A stretch of 64,000 nucleotides of DNA from Halomarina salina. Its GTDB lineage: Archaea > Halobacteriota > Halobacteria > Halobacteriales > Haloarculaceae. Both the position numbers and the translations under genes were made by a program. Positions 44,213 to 52,688 of the stretch are shown here, one piece after another; the first letter of the stretch is position 1, and every line of letters begins with the position of its first letter. Below the pieces are notes generated by a model that was not told the origin of the DNA, ran no database searches, and was given only the letters and a program-made list of their open reading frames with translations. The stretch spans positions 1,736,001 to 1,800,000 of the forward strand of contig NZ_JALLGW010000001.1 of the NCBI RefSeq assembly GCF_023074835.1. The letters are read 5' to 3'.

Positions 44213-44938
44213 ATGGCACTCAGGGAGCCGATGGAACACGGGGAGCCGGAGGAGACTCACCAGAGCGAGAGCGAGGACGTCATCGTACAGGTGCGTATCC
44301 CATGTGAGGACTTCGCGCTGGCGGAGACGCTCTCGCAGTTTCCCGAGGTGACTGTCAGTAGCGGGGCCGTCGCCGGAGGGGGCGGTGGGGTGTTGCCACT
44401 GCTCTGGATAGACGCCCCGGACCACGACCGGCTTGAGACAGCACTCCGGGAAGATTCGACGACGACGGGCGTGGCGCGCCTCACGACCCATGGCGAGGAG
44501 CACCTCTATCGCCTCTCGTGGACCCCTACTGTCGCGCTCGTCGTGGAGATGCTCACGTTGAAGCAAGCGACGATACTTGACGTCTCAGCGACCCACGAGG
44601 GGTGGCGAATGCGCGTGCTGTATCGGTCACAGCGGCCCCTCAGAGACGCGATGGACTGTTGTGAACAGCACCACGTGGGCGTCAGCGTTCAGTCGATTCA
44701 TCAGTCAGCTGGCGACTCGTCCGGGCAGTTCGGCCTGACGACCGAACAGTACCAGTCGTTGAAGTTAGCGTTCGAAGCGGGTTACTTCAGCATTCCCCGG
44801 GAGACGAACCTGGAGGATATCGCAGAGATGCAGGACATCTCGCATCAGGCGTTGTCCGAGCGACTCCGCCGCGGCACGGAGACGCTCATGGAACAGGCGC
44901 TGTTCTGCGACGGGAAGCGTGCACAGAACTGTCTCTAA
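44213..44938 (+). CDS. HTH_10 (bacterio-opsin activator-like) transcriptional regulator
   Basis: A 241-residue paralog of the preceding gene with the same order: an N-terminal sensor-like domain (VRIPCEDFALAETLSQFPEVTVSS) and a C-terminal HTH_10 (AFEAGYFSIPRETNLEDIAEMQDIS then HQALSERLRRGTETLM). A GATATAAAG box at 44,152-44,160 suggests its own promoter with a short leader, although cotranscription with the first is also possible. The central part is divergent between the two, so they probably sense different signals. Confidence 0.85.
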   Translation: MALREPMEHGEPEETHQSESEDVIVQVRIPCEDFALAETLSQFPEVTVSSGAVAGGGGGVLPLLWIDAPDHDRLETALREDSTTTGVARLTTHGEEHLYRLSWTPTVALVVEMLTLKQATILDVSATHEGWRMRVLYRSQRPLRDAMDCCEQHHVGVSVQSIHQSAGDSSGQFGLTTEQYQSLKLAFEAGYFSIPRETNLEDIAEMQDISHQALSERLRRGTETLMEQALFCDGKRAQNCL

Positions 44939-44955
44939 CCAATCTCAAATCCGTC

Positions 44956-45117
44956 ATGCCCGAACAACTCACCGTCAAGTGCACGGATTGTGGGACTGTC
45001 TACAGTGCTCGCAAGGAGAGCGGCCAGTTCGTCCTCACAGCGGGATTTAGTAGCTGTTCGTGTGGAAGTCAGTCGTTCGTCGAGTATCCGCGCGGAAAAC
45101 GAACAGGCGTTCCCTAA
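44956..45117 (+). CDS. Small zinc-finger protein
   Basis: A 53-residue frame starting 17 nt after the second HTH_10 gene. It reads PEQLTVKCTDCGTVYSARKE at the N-terminus and FSSCSCGSQSFVEYP further on, giving CxxC and CxC knuckles that could bind one zinc ion. Haloarchaea encode many such mini zinc-finger proteins, some affecting biofilm or stress responses. Close spacing suggests cotranscription with the regulator upstream. It falls below a 60-residue cut-off. Confidence 0.7.
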   Translation: MPEQLTVKCTDCGTVYSARKESGQFVLTAGFSSCSCGSQSFVEYPRGKRTGVP

Positions 45118-45391
45118 TCAAGGTCTGGACCGGCCCCTCCGCTACGAGTCGGTACTAATAGTGGTCGAGGGTGACGACTGATACACTCGCGGCACGAGTC
45201 TATCAATACCAGCAATCGACGTGCCCGTGACCTGTCGTGCTGACATCGTCCTTGACCTGTCACGAGCTCCAAGCATCGAAATGAGGATCGAATGCGAATC
45301 ACCCACTGCGACGTTCGAGCGACTACCGCGGCGTGGAGGCACCTCCACGAAGACCGGGTTCCGACGGTTTATCACCGAGGACGGGCCAGTC

Positions 45392-47977
45392 GTGAACGTG
45401 ACCGACGCCCCCCGGACCGTCGCCCGCGACTCGCTCGACGCGCGGTGGAGCGACTGGTTCCCGTTCGACCCGTATCCCCAGCAGGCCGACGGCGTCGAGC
45501 GCGCGCTGGCCGCGATGCGCGACGGGGGCTTTCTCGCACTCGAGGGCGCCTGCGGGACCGGCAAGACGCTCATCGCCCTCGCCGCCGGGCTGCAGGCCGT
45601 CGAGGAGGACGTCGGCGAGCGAGTGTTCGCCGTCACGCCCGTCAAACAGCAACTGAAGCAGTTCGTCGCGGAGGTGCGCGCCATCAATGCTGGCCGAACG
45701 GACGGCGAACCGCCCGTCGACGGCCTCGTCGTGGTCGGGAAACGCGACCTGCTCCCGTACGCCCGGACGGACGCGCTCCCCGGCACGAAGAGCACGCACG
45801 ACGCGGCCGGCGACCTCCGGGAGACCACGGTGAGCCTCGTCCACCGCGAGTCGACGCACGCGCTGGACGTCGCACCGGGAGCCCTCGACGGGCGCATCAA
45901 CGTCTGTGCGGCCAGCGACTGCGACACGCTGTCGTACTCGGAGCCGCGCTGTCCCGACCACCGCGAGGAGCGCGACGAGGACGCGCCGTGGTACGACCCC
46001 GTCCGTGCGGAGGCGCTCTGCTCGCTCGTCGAGTCGATGAACGGCGACCGGCTGGAGACGGCGGGCGTCAGCGCCCCGTACCCCGACGAACCGCCCCACA
46101 CTCGCGACGTACTGGACATCTACGACGCCGAGGAACTGCCGGCTGGCGACGCGGGGTACTTCGACCCGTTCTTCTCGCGGTTCCTCGCCGACGAGGGGTG
46201 GCCCGGCGTCGACTTCTCGGCGGGCGAACAGAACGTGCTCGACCCCGAGGCGCTCGTCGCCGCCGCCGTCCAGCGAGGCACCTGCCCCCACGAGTGTCTC
46301 GCCGCGCTGATGCCCGAGGCTGACGTCCTCGTCGGCAACTACAACCACGCGTTCGACCCCATCACGCGGCAACTCACCGCCGAGAAGGCGGGCGTCCTCG
46401 ACGGCGACACGCTCCTCGTCGTCGACGAGGCGCACATGCTCGAAGAGCGGGTCCGGGACCTGCTGTCGGAGACCTGCTCGCTCCACGCGCTCCGGACCGC
46501 CCACCGCGACCTCGCGCTGGCCCGCGAGTACCTCTCGGGCAACGGCGGCGAGCCGGGTTCGGATTCGGGCGCACACCAGCGCCACGCCCGCCAGACGCTC
46601 GCCGAGTTCGACAGCGTCGACGAGCGCGACCTGGCGTTCGCCCAGTCCGTCCTGGAGTGGGCCGCCGCGACCGTCGACGACGAGGTGAGCGAGTTTCTGG
46701 GGAGCGAGTTCGGCGACTGGTCCCGCCAGTTCGCGGAGGGGTCGCTCCCGGAAGAGGACCACGAGCTACCGCTGCGCGACCCCGAGTCGGTCGAGACCGA
46801 CCGGTTCACCGACCGCGCGCTCTCGGAGTTCCCCGACGACGTCTGGACGCGCGTCCGCGACGCCTGCTACGTCGCCGGGCAGGTCCACGAGAACGACGGA
46901 CAGACCGACCGCACGCCCACAGCACCGACCGTCGGCCGGTTCGTCCACCAGTGGGGCGTCCTCGACCACGCGACCTACTTCCGCGAGATAGAACTGGAGT
47001 ACTCCGAGAAGGCCGTCACGGACACGACGCTCCCGGAGTGGGCGGAGGCGTTCAACGCCTCGCTCGTCCTCTTCAACTGCATCCCGCGGGACCCACTCGC
47101 CCGCGTCCTCGACGACCTGGCGGGTGGCGTCCTGATGTCCGCCACGCTCGAACCGTTCGACGTGTTCGAGCGGGTCAGCGGCCTCGAACTGCTGAGCGAG
47201 GGCCGCGAGGAGGGCGATGGAGGGGAGGACCGTCCACCTCGACGTGTCGAGGACGCGACGTACGGCCTCGGCTTCCCGCCCGAGAACCGCGCGTCGTGGG
47301 TCCTCGACCTCCCGGCGTTCACCTACCGGAACCGCGGCCCGCCCGTCACCGACTACGAGGAGATGACCCGCGTTCGCCAGAGCTACGCGAGCGCGCTCGT
47401 CACCGCCGCGCGCTCACACGGGAACGTCCTCGTCTGTATGCCCTCCTACCGCGAGGCCGAGTGGGCCGTCGACTACCTCCGCGAAGGCACCGAGAAACCC
47501 GTCTTGCGCGACCGCTCCTCCGAATCGTCGGAGACCGACGCGATGCTCGGTCGGTTCTTTCAGGACGACGACACCGACCGCGTCCTCGTGACGAGCGCGC
47601 GGGGGACGGTCACCGAGGGCGTCGACTACCACGGGGAGCGCCTCCACTGCGTCGTCGTCGTGGGTGTCCCGTACGCGAACACGTCCACCCCGAGGATGGG
47701 CGCGGTGATGAACGCCTACGACCGCGAGTTCGAGCAGGGTAGCGGCTTCGACACCGCGGTGCAGGTGCCCGCCGTCCGGAAGTCCAGACAGGCGTTCGGT
47801 CGCGTGATTCGCGGCCCGGACGAGGCGGGCGTCCGCCTGCTGTTCGACCGGCGCTACCTCCCGAACGCTCCCCGGTCCGTGAACGCGTTGCTGGGTGAGG
47901 CGGAGCGCGAGGAGTTCAGCGCGGTGAGCCCCGATATGCTGGAGTTGGCGCTAGAGCAGTTCTGGACTAGCAGGTGA
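45392..47977 (+). CDS. Rad3/XPD-like superfamily 2 DNA helicase
   Basis: A helicase of about 861 residues. PYPQQADGVERALAAMRDGGFLALEGACGTGKT gives the Q-like region and motif I, VVDEAHMLEERV is motif II (DEAH), TSARGTVTEGVDYHG and SRQAFGRVIRGPDEAG are motifs V and VI. CPHECLAALMPEADVLVGNYNHAF matches the XPD segment after the FeS domain, with further Cys in NVCAASDCDTLSYSEPRC, so an iron-sulfur cluster is likely. It unwinds DNA in repair. I prefer the GTG at 45,392 because TTTATC (45,368-45,373) lies 24 nt upstream; an ATG at 45,281 would add 37 poorly conserved residues. Confidence 0.85.
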   Translation: MNVTDAPRTVARDSLDARWSDWFPFDPYPQQADGVERALAAMRDGGFLALEGACGTGKTLIALAAGLQAVEEDVGERVFAVTPVKQQLKQFVAEVRAINAGRTDGEPPVDGLVVVGKRDLLPYARTDALPGTKSTHDAAGDLRETTVSLVHRESTHALDVAPGALDGRINVCAASDCDTLSYSEPRCPDHREERDEDAPWYDPVRAEALCSLVESMNGDRLETAGVSAPYPDEPPHTRDVLDIYDAEELPAGDAGYFDPFFSRFLADEGWPGVDFSAGEQNVLDPEALVAAAVQRGTCPHECLAALMPEADVLVGNYNHAFDPITRQLTAEKAGVLDGDTLLVVDEAHMLEERVRDLLSETCSLHALRTAHRDLALAREYLSGNGGEPGSDSGAHQRHARQTLAEFDSVDERDLAFAQSVLEWAAATVDDEVSEFLGSEFGDWSRQFAEGSLPEEDHELPLRDPESVETDRFTDRALSEFPDDVWTRVRDACYVAGQVHENDGQTDRTPTAPTVGRFVHQWGVLDHATYFREIELEYSEKAVTDTTLPEWAEAFNASLVLFNCIPRDPLARVLDDLAGGVLMSATLEPFDVFERVSGLELLSEGREEGDGGEDRPPRRVEDATYGLGFPPENRASWVLDLPAFTYRNRGPPVTDYEEMTRVRQSYASALVTAARSHGNVLVCMPSYREAEWAVDYLREGTEKPVLRDRSSESSETDAMLGRFFQDDDTDRVLVTSARGTVTEGVDYHGERLHCVVVVGVPYANTSTPRMGAVMNAYDREFEQGSGFDTAVQVPAVRKSRQAFGRVIRGPDEAGVRLLFDRRYLPNAPRSVNALLGEAEREEFSAVSPDMLELALEQFWTSR

Positions 47978-48062
47978 GTCTGTATGGGAGACGTAGGGAG
48001 CTCTTGGGGTCGGTCGAGTGATTGTGACCTCCTCGAAAGTCCCGACCCGCTGGACTCGGGAG

Positions 48063-48270
48063 GCTCGCTGCGCTCCTCGGCCTTCGGCCTGCGGTGCTTG
48101 CGTCGCCTGCCTTCGCCCACCGGGTCGCCCCTTTCAGTCCATCCACTTCGGCCATCCAGCCCGGCACTCTGGGTGGACTGAAAGGGGCCGCGCTCTCGTG
48201 AGCTGAGACGAAGCAAGCACCGCAGGCCAAAGGCCGAGGAGCGCAGCGAGTCGCAAGCCACGAGAGCGCG
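48063..48270. repeat. Large nested inverted repeat in a 341-nt gene-free region
   Basis: The region 47,978-48,318 has no gene. A left arm (about 48,063-48,101) and right arm (about 48,212-48,253) are inverted copies of a 40-nt sequence beginning CTCGCTGCGCTCCTCGGCC and ending CTGCGGTGCTTGC, with one or two mismatches. Inside them CCCCTTTCAGTCCA (48,129-48,142) and its inverse near 48,174-48,187 form a second pair. A third pair, CGCGCTCTCGTG (48,190-48,201) and CACGAGAGCGCG (48,259-48,270), overlaps the right arm, so two folded forms compete. Similar CTCGCTGCGCTCCTC-rich palindromes recur between haloarchaeal genes; no function is established. Confidence 0.8.
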
Positions 48271-48318
48271 GGGGCTTTCGAGGCGGACTCCCTAGTTCGG
48301 ATAATCGCGTAACGTCCA

Positions 48319-48723
48319 CTACACCCCGTCTTCGAACGAGTCGATGGCGTCGCGCCATGAGTCCGGGAGCGTCCGCGCCGACCCGTCCTCGTCCACCGAG
48401 ACGATGACGCACGTCGCCTCGGCAGCGACCTTGTCGCCGACCGAGATACGCTGGTCCATCGTGAGACTCGACTCGCCGAGGTCGACGACGCTCGTCCCGA
48501 CGGTGGCCTCGCCGTCCTCCAGCAGGATGGGCGAGCGGTAGTCGAGTTCGAGGCGGGCGATGACCATCCCGCCGTCACCGATGCCGACGCCCGCGATGCT
48601 GTCGAAGTACTCCGAGCGCGCCTGTTCGAGGTACGACGCGTAGACGGCGTTGTTGACGTGTTCGAGCGTGTCGAGGTCCCGATAGCGCACCTGGACCGAG
48701 GTTTCGAACGCGAAGTCGCTCAT
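48319..48723 (-). CDS. Acyl-CoA thioesterase (4HBT hotdog fold)
   Basis: A 134-residue hotdog-fold thioesterase of the YbgC/4-hydroxybenzoyl-CoA thioesterase family. VRYRDLDTLEHVNNAVYASYLEQAR contains the active-site Asp (RDLD) and the HVNN motif. It probably hydrolyses acyl-CoAs; the substrate is unknown. Its start and length are typical. Confidence 0.88.
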   Translation of the reverse strand: MSDFAFETSVQVRYRDLDTLEHVNNAVYASYLEQARSEYFDSIAGVGIGDGGMVIARLELDYRSPILLEDGEATVGTSVVDLGESSLTMDQRISVGDKVAAEATCVIVSVDEDGSARTLPDSWRDAIDSFEDGV

Positions 48724-48874
48724 GGACGAAGGGCGCGGGCGACGAGCAAGGCGGTTGTGATGTTCGGTCGTCGGTTATCGTCGAGAGAGTCGTCCCGGCC
48801 CCGACCGAAACCGACCGATCCGCGGCTTCGCCGGCCCCGAGGGCCGTGTTCACGGAGGGAGAACGCTCGCGCAG

Positions 48875-48883
48875 TATTTTATA
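48875..48883 (+). promoter_or_regulatory. TATA box of the ABC exporter operon
   Basis: TATTTTATA centred about 27 nt upstream of the ATG at 48,906 matches the haloarchaeal TATA element. Its spacing means the transcript probably starts at or near the A of the start codon, so the ABC ATPase is made from a leaderless message. Confidence 0.65.
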
Positions 48884-48905
48884 GGTGGACGCGCAGGTTC
48901 CATCC

Positions 48906-49688
48906 ATGTCCTCGCCGTTCGCCATCGAATCGACGGGTCTCACGAAGCGCTACGACGACGAGGTCGCCGTCGAGGGCCTCGACCTGGCCGTTCGCCACGG
49001 GTCGGTCTACGGCTTTCTCGGCCCGAACGGGGCCGGGAAGACGACGACCATCAGGATACTGACGACGCTCCTCAGGCCCACTTCGGGCGAGGCGTCCATC
49101 GACGGCGTCCCCATCACCGACCGCGACGCGGTCCGCGAGCGCATCGGCTACCTTCCGGAGACGCCACCACTGTACCCCGAACTCACCGGGCGCGAGCAGT
49201 TGCAGTACGTCGCCGGCCTGCGCGACCTGCCGGACGAGGAGGCGACGCGCCGTATCGACGACCTGCTCCACCGGTTCGATCTGGCCGACGACGCGGACAA
49301 GCGCGTCTCGACGTACTCCAAGGGGATGAAGCAGAAGGCGGGCATCATCCAGGCCATCCTCCACGAACCGCGGGTCGTCTTCCTCGACGAACCGACGTCG
49401 GGGCTGGACCCGCGGGCGGCACGCACCGTCCGGGAGGTCATCTCGGACCTCGCCGCGGAGGACACGACGGTGTTCCTCTCGACGCACATCCTCCCGGTCG
49501 TCGACGAACTCGCCGACACCGTCGGAGTGTTGTTCAACGGTGACCTCGTCGCCGAGGGGCCGCCCCAGAAGCTGAAACAGCGCGCGGAGACGGGCGGGGA
49601 ACGGACGCTGGAGGACGTGTTCCTCGAGGTGACCCAGGAGTCCGACCTGCCGACGGCGGACGCGACGGCGCGCACGGAGTCCCGATGA
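48906..49688 (+). CDS. ABC transporter ATP-binding protein
   Basis: A 260-residue ABC ATPase. GPNGAGKTTTIRIL is the Walker A, the Q-loop is in IGYLPETPPLYPELTG, STYSKGMKQKAGI is the signature (YSKGM in place of LSGGQ, typical of Ccm/Nat-type exporters), VFLDEPTSGLDP is Walker B and STHILPVVDEL is the H-loop. It overlaps the permease gene as ATGA (49,685-49,688). No substrate-binding protein is present, so it is an exporter or regulator-type system. The ATG at 48,906 sits 27 nt after the TATA box. Confidence 0.93.
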   Translation: MSSPFAIESTGLTKRYDDEVAVEGLDLAVRHGSVYGFLGPNGAGKTTTIRILTTLLRPTSGEASIDGVPITDRDAVRERIGYLPETPPLYPELTGREQLQYVAGLRDLPDEEATRRIDDLLHRFDLADDADKRVSTYSKGMKQKAGIIQAILHEPRVVFLDEPTSGLDPRAARTVREVISDLAAEDTTVFLSTHILPVVDELADTVGVLFNGDLVAEGPPQKLKQRAETGGERTLEDVFLEVTQESDLPTADATARTESR

Positions 49689-51280
49689 GCGTCGGCCACG
49701 CCGTCCTCGTCGCGCGGATGGAACTGACCTACCGCTGGCGGAAGACGACCGGACGGACGACCCAACTGGTCGCCATCGGTGTCAGCGTCCTGTTCGGGGC
49801 GATTCCGCTCCTCGGGAGCATCGCCGTGGCGTACTTCGCCGGCGAGGGCGTCGCGAACGGTACCATCACGGAACTGGTGCCGACGGCCCGGCTGGTGGCG
49901 GGGGTGATTCCGCTGTTCGTCGTGCTCGTCACCGCCCTCCGGGTCGTCCAGACCTCCGGGTCGCCGACGAACGCCGACGGCCTCCTGACGACCGTCTCAC
50001 ACCGTGAAGCGGTCCTCGGCGTCCTCTTCACCGAACTGGCCGTCGTCGCCGCCCTCGCGGGCGTACCCGCCGTCGGCGTCCCCATCGCGTTCGCCGTCGG
50101 TGCGGGCGAACCGATGGCGTTCCCGTTCGTCTTCGTCACGCTGGTCCTGCTCATCCTGATGGGTGCCCTGGCGGGGTTCACGGTCGGTCTCGCTGTCCGC
50201 AACCTCATCGCCCGGTCCGAGGTCCTCGCCCGGTACAAGACGGCCATCGGTATCCTGCTGTTCGTGCTCTACTTCGTCGTCATCAGCAGCCAGCAGGCGG
50301 GGTCGGCCATCATGCCCGTCGTCGACGCCGTGAGCGCGTCGCCGCTCGGCTGGTTCGCCGACCTCGCGCTGTACGGCACCGCGCCCGATGCCGACGTGAC
50401 GCGAGGGGCGGCGGCACTCGTCGTCGGCGTCGTCTCGCTGCCCGCCCTCGTCGGAGCGGCCAGCTGGCTCGCCGCCCTCCTGTGGTACTCCTCGCCGGTC
50501 CAGCCCGAAGAGGAGGCGCGCGAGACGTCGCAGATGGGGTCGCTCGGCGGTATCCCCCGACCGATGTCGCGCATCGCCAGGAAGACGTGGATTCGCGCCC
50601 GTCGCGGGCCGATGCGGCTCATCTACGTCACCTACCCGCTGTTCCTCCTGTTCCCGTTCCTCCAGGTGGCCATCGTCTCACAGGAGGTGCCGACCGAACT
50701 CCCACCGCTGCTGGTGTTCTACGGTGCGTGGGCGACCGGGGCAGCGTTCTCGCTCAACGCCATCGGCGACGAGGGGCCGGTGTTGCCGGTGACGCTCACG
50801 ACGCCCGTCTCCGGGCGGACGTTCATCGGCGGGCTCTGCCTCGCCGGTGTCGTCATCGGCGTCCCCGTGACTGCGCTGCTCGCGGTCGGGCTGGGGGTGC
50901 TCAGCGGTCTCAGCCCCCTCGGACTGCTCTCCGTCGTGGTGACGGCCGTCGCACTCCCCGTCGCGGCGACGGGCATCGCCGTCGGCGCGGGCGTCCTGTT
51001 CCCCCGGATGGGCACGGTGCAGGTGACCCGCGGCGTCGAGACGACGGCTCCGAGCCTGTTCGCCTTCGGACTCTACTCGCTCGTGCTCTCCATCACCGGC
51101 ATTCCGGCCACGCTGGTCGGGACGCCCATCGCCCGCGAGTTCGTCGTCGAGGCCGTCGGCTACAGCGAGAGCGCGGTCATCGCGGGTGGGCTGGCGCTGA
51201 CGCTCCTGCTGGCCGGGCTCGCGGCGGTGTTCAGCTACCGCTACGCCGTTCGGACGTTCGACGAGTACTACCTCGGGTGA
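49685..51280 (+). CDS. ABC transporter permease, ABC-2-like
   Basis: A 531-residue membrane protein with about 12 hydrophobic segments arranged as two similar halves (residues 1-270 and 300-531), consistent with an ABC-2-type exporter with a duplicated permease in one chain. The N-terminus SVGHAVLVARMELTYRWRKTTGRTTQ is a basic cytoplasmic start. It pairs with the ATPase through a 4-nt overlap. The substrate is unknown; drugs, lipids or signals are possible. Confidence 0.82.
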   Translation: MSVGHAVLVARMELTYRWRKTTGRTTQLVAIGVSVLFGAIPLLGSIAVAYFAGEGVANGTITELVPTARLVAGVIPLFVVLVTALRVVQTSGSPTNADGLLTTVSHREAVLGVLFTELAVVAALAGVPAVGVPIAFAVGAGEPMAFPFVFVTLVLLILMGALAGFTVGLAVRNLIARSEVLARYKTAIGILLFVLYFVVISSQQAGSAIMPVVDAVSASPLGWFADLALYGTAPDADVTRGAAALVVGVVSLPALVGAASWLAALLWYSSPVQPEEEARETSQMGSLGGIPRPMSRIARKTWIRARRGPMRLIYVTYPLFLLFPFLQVAIVSQEVPTELPPLLVFYGAWATGAAFSLNAIGDEGPVLPVTLTTPVSGRTFIGGLCLAGVVIGVPVTALLAVGLGVLSGLSPLGLLSVVVTAVALPVAATGIAVGAGVLFPRMGTVQVTRGVETTAPSLFAFGLYSLVLSITGIPATLVGTPIAREFVVEAVGYSESAVIAGGLALTLLLAGLAAVFSYRYAVRTFDEYYLG

Positions 51281-51319
51281 GGACGGTCGCCGGTCGCGCT
51301 CGGTGCTGGGGTGTGCGCT

Positions 51320-51880
51320 TCAGACGACGCTGTCGACGAACCCGTCCCAGGACTCGACGACGAGCGCGCCGTCGCAGGCCGTCGGGTCGCTGTACGGCTG
51401 GCGGAACAGCGCGCCCGCCTTCCCGGCGGCGAGGGCGTCGCCGACGTTCCGGTGGTAGTCGTCGACGAGCGCGTGGCCCTCCAGTTCGGCCTTGTTCCGC
51501 GGGACCGCCTCTTCGTAGCCGTCGAACGGGATACCGTGAGCCTCGAGCCACTCGCGGGTCACGTCGTGCGTCGTCGCGGGGCGGTGGGTGGCGATGTGGA
51601 CCTCGTAGCCCGCCTCCCGGAGTCGAGCCAGCCCGTCGGCCGCGCCGGGGAGCGGGTCCATCCCGAGCAGGAACCACTCGGGGTGGTCGGCCATCGCGTC
51701 GTCGATGAGTTCGCCGACGTGCATGCCTACCTCGGGAACGTGGTACTGCCACTCGGTGACGGCTGCGGGGTCGAGCGCCGCGCCGTGTTCCCGGTCGACG
51801 TACTCGACGAGCCGCGGCAGGTTGTCACAGAGCGTCCCGTCGACGTCGACGAGGATGCGCGCTCCGTCGGGGAGGTTCAT
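51320..51880 (-). CDS. HAD-like phosphatase (5'(3')-nucleotidase-like)
   Basis: A 186-residue HAD-superfamily hydrolase. ILVDVDGTLCDNLPRLVEYV is motif I with both Asp residues, ATHRPATTHDVTREWLE carries motif II Thr and the Lys/Arg region, and ALVDDYHRNVGDALAAG is the acidic motif IV. The short cap and the 5-nucleotidase-like layout suggest deoxyribonucleotidase activity, but phosphatase specificity is not certain. It is the last intact host gene before the integrated element. Confidence 0.8.
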   Translation of the reverse strand: MNLPDGARILVDVDGTLCDNLPRLVEYVDREHGAALDPAAVTEWQYHVPEVGMHVGELIDDAMADHPEWFLLGMDPLPGAADGLARLREAGYEVHIATHRPATTHDVTREWLEAHGIPFDGYEEAVPRNKAELEGHALVDDYHRNVGDALAAGKAGALFRQPYSDPTACDGALVVESWDGFVDSVV

Positions 51881-51987
51881 GGCGGGAGACAGGACCGCGC
51901 GGAAAAATAGTCGTCGCTGTGGCAGGGGAGGCTCGCTCGTCGGCCGACGGAGGCCCGTGTCGGCCGTCCCGACGACGGCCCGTCGAC

Positions 51988-52055
51988 TCAGAACCGGGCG
52001 ACGATGTCGTCGAGGCAGCCCGACTCCTCGTAGTAGTACGAGTAGGGGCGAGCAC
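51988..52055 (-). pseudogene. 3' end of an interrupted host gene, candidate attachment site
   Basis: A GC-rich minus-strand frame encodes a C-terminal fragment, RPYSYYYEESGCLDDIVARF, ending in TGA at 51,988. The frame continues into AT-rich DNA at about 52,056, where codon use changes abruptly and an integrase module begins. This looks like the 3' end of a gene cut by integration. If the integrase targets this coding end, an intact copy should lie at the far end of the element, beyond the window. The parent family is not recognised. Confidence 0.5.
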
Positions 52056-52097
52056 GAAAATAATTATTGTTAAGACCCTTGTCCCCGTAGAGAACGT

Positions 52098-52688
52098 ATG
52101 GGAACACGCTCTATCAGCGTTTCAGACGATATCCAAGAGGAATGGGAGGACTTCGTCGAGGAGAACGAAGCGTATCCCAATGTCTCCCACCTTGTGCGGG
52201 TTGCCGTGCGTCAGTTTATCGAGACTGGAGGGGAACTGAGTGGTCCTGGGCAAGGGACTTCGTCCGAACAGGTGGTGGAGTCTGTGGAAGTGGACATGGG
52301 TTCGCTCGAAGAACGGATGTCACGACTAGAGGGGTCCTTGTCGCGTCAAACAGAGATGCTGTCTGTCATCGTTGAACGGGCAGACCTAGAGGTGGCAGAC
52401 CCCTCATTGGAGGCGGAGATACTTGAGCTCATTCCGACGATACCGAAGCAAGAGTGGAAGCGGTATACGGGTGCTCGGGTGAGTGAGATTGGTGGTCTCA
52501 ACGAGCGAGCCCGGGAAGGGTTTCGGGAGAGGGAGGATATCTCTGCAGTCCCTCTGTTAGCGAAGCGTCTCGGTGTTGATGAGGAGGCCATCAAGGAGAC
52601 GGTGAATCGGCTCGTCCGCGACGAGGACCGCATCGGGGTCGAACCGAGAGGTGGGGTGCATTTCGTATTCCAGAGGTTGGGCCAATGA
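52098..52688 (+). CDS. RHH/winged-helix DNA-binding protein
   Basis: A 196-residue regulator. Residues 1-45 form a ribbon-helix-helix (TRSISVSDDIQEEWEDFVEE then VSHLVRVAVRQFIE). A coiled stretch (MGSLEERMSRLEGSLSRQTEML) may dimerise it. Residues 120-190 look like a winged helix (VPLLAKRLGVDEEAIKETVNRLVRDEDRIGVE). It overlaps the integrase start as ATGA (52,685-52,688) and so probably controls integration or excision, as small ORFs beside SNJ2-type integrases do. An AT-rich TTAAG element lies about 27 nt upstream of the ATG. Confidence 0.75.
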   Translation: MGTRSISVSDDIQEEWEDFVEENEAYPNVSHLVRVAVRQFIETGGELSGPGQGTSSEQVVESVEVDMGSLEERMSRLEGSLSRQTEMLSVIVERADLEVADPSLEAEILELIPTIPKQEWKRYTGARVSEIGGLNERAREGFREREDISAVPLLAKRLGVDEEAIKETVNRLVRDEDRIGVEPRGGVHFVFQRLGQ

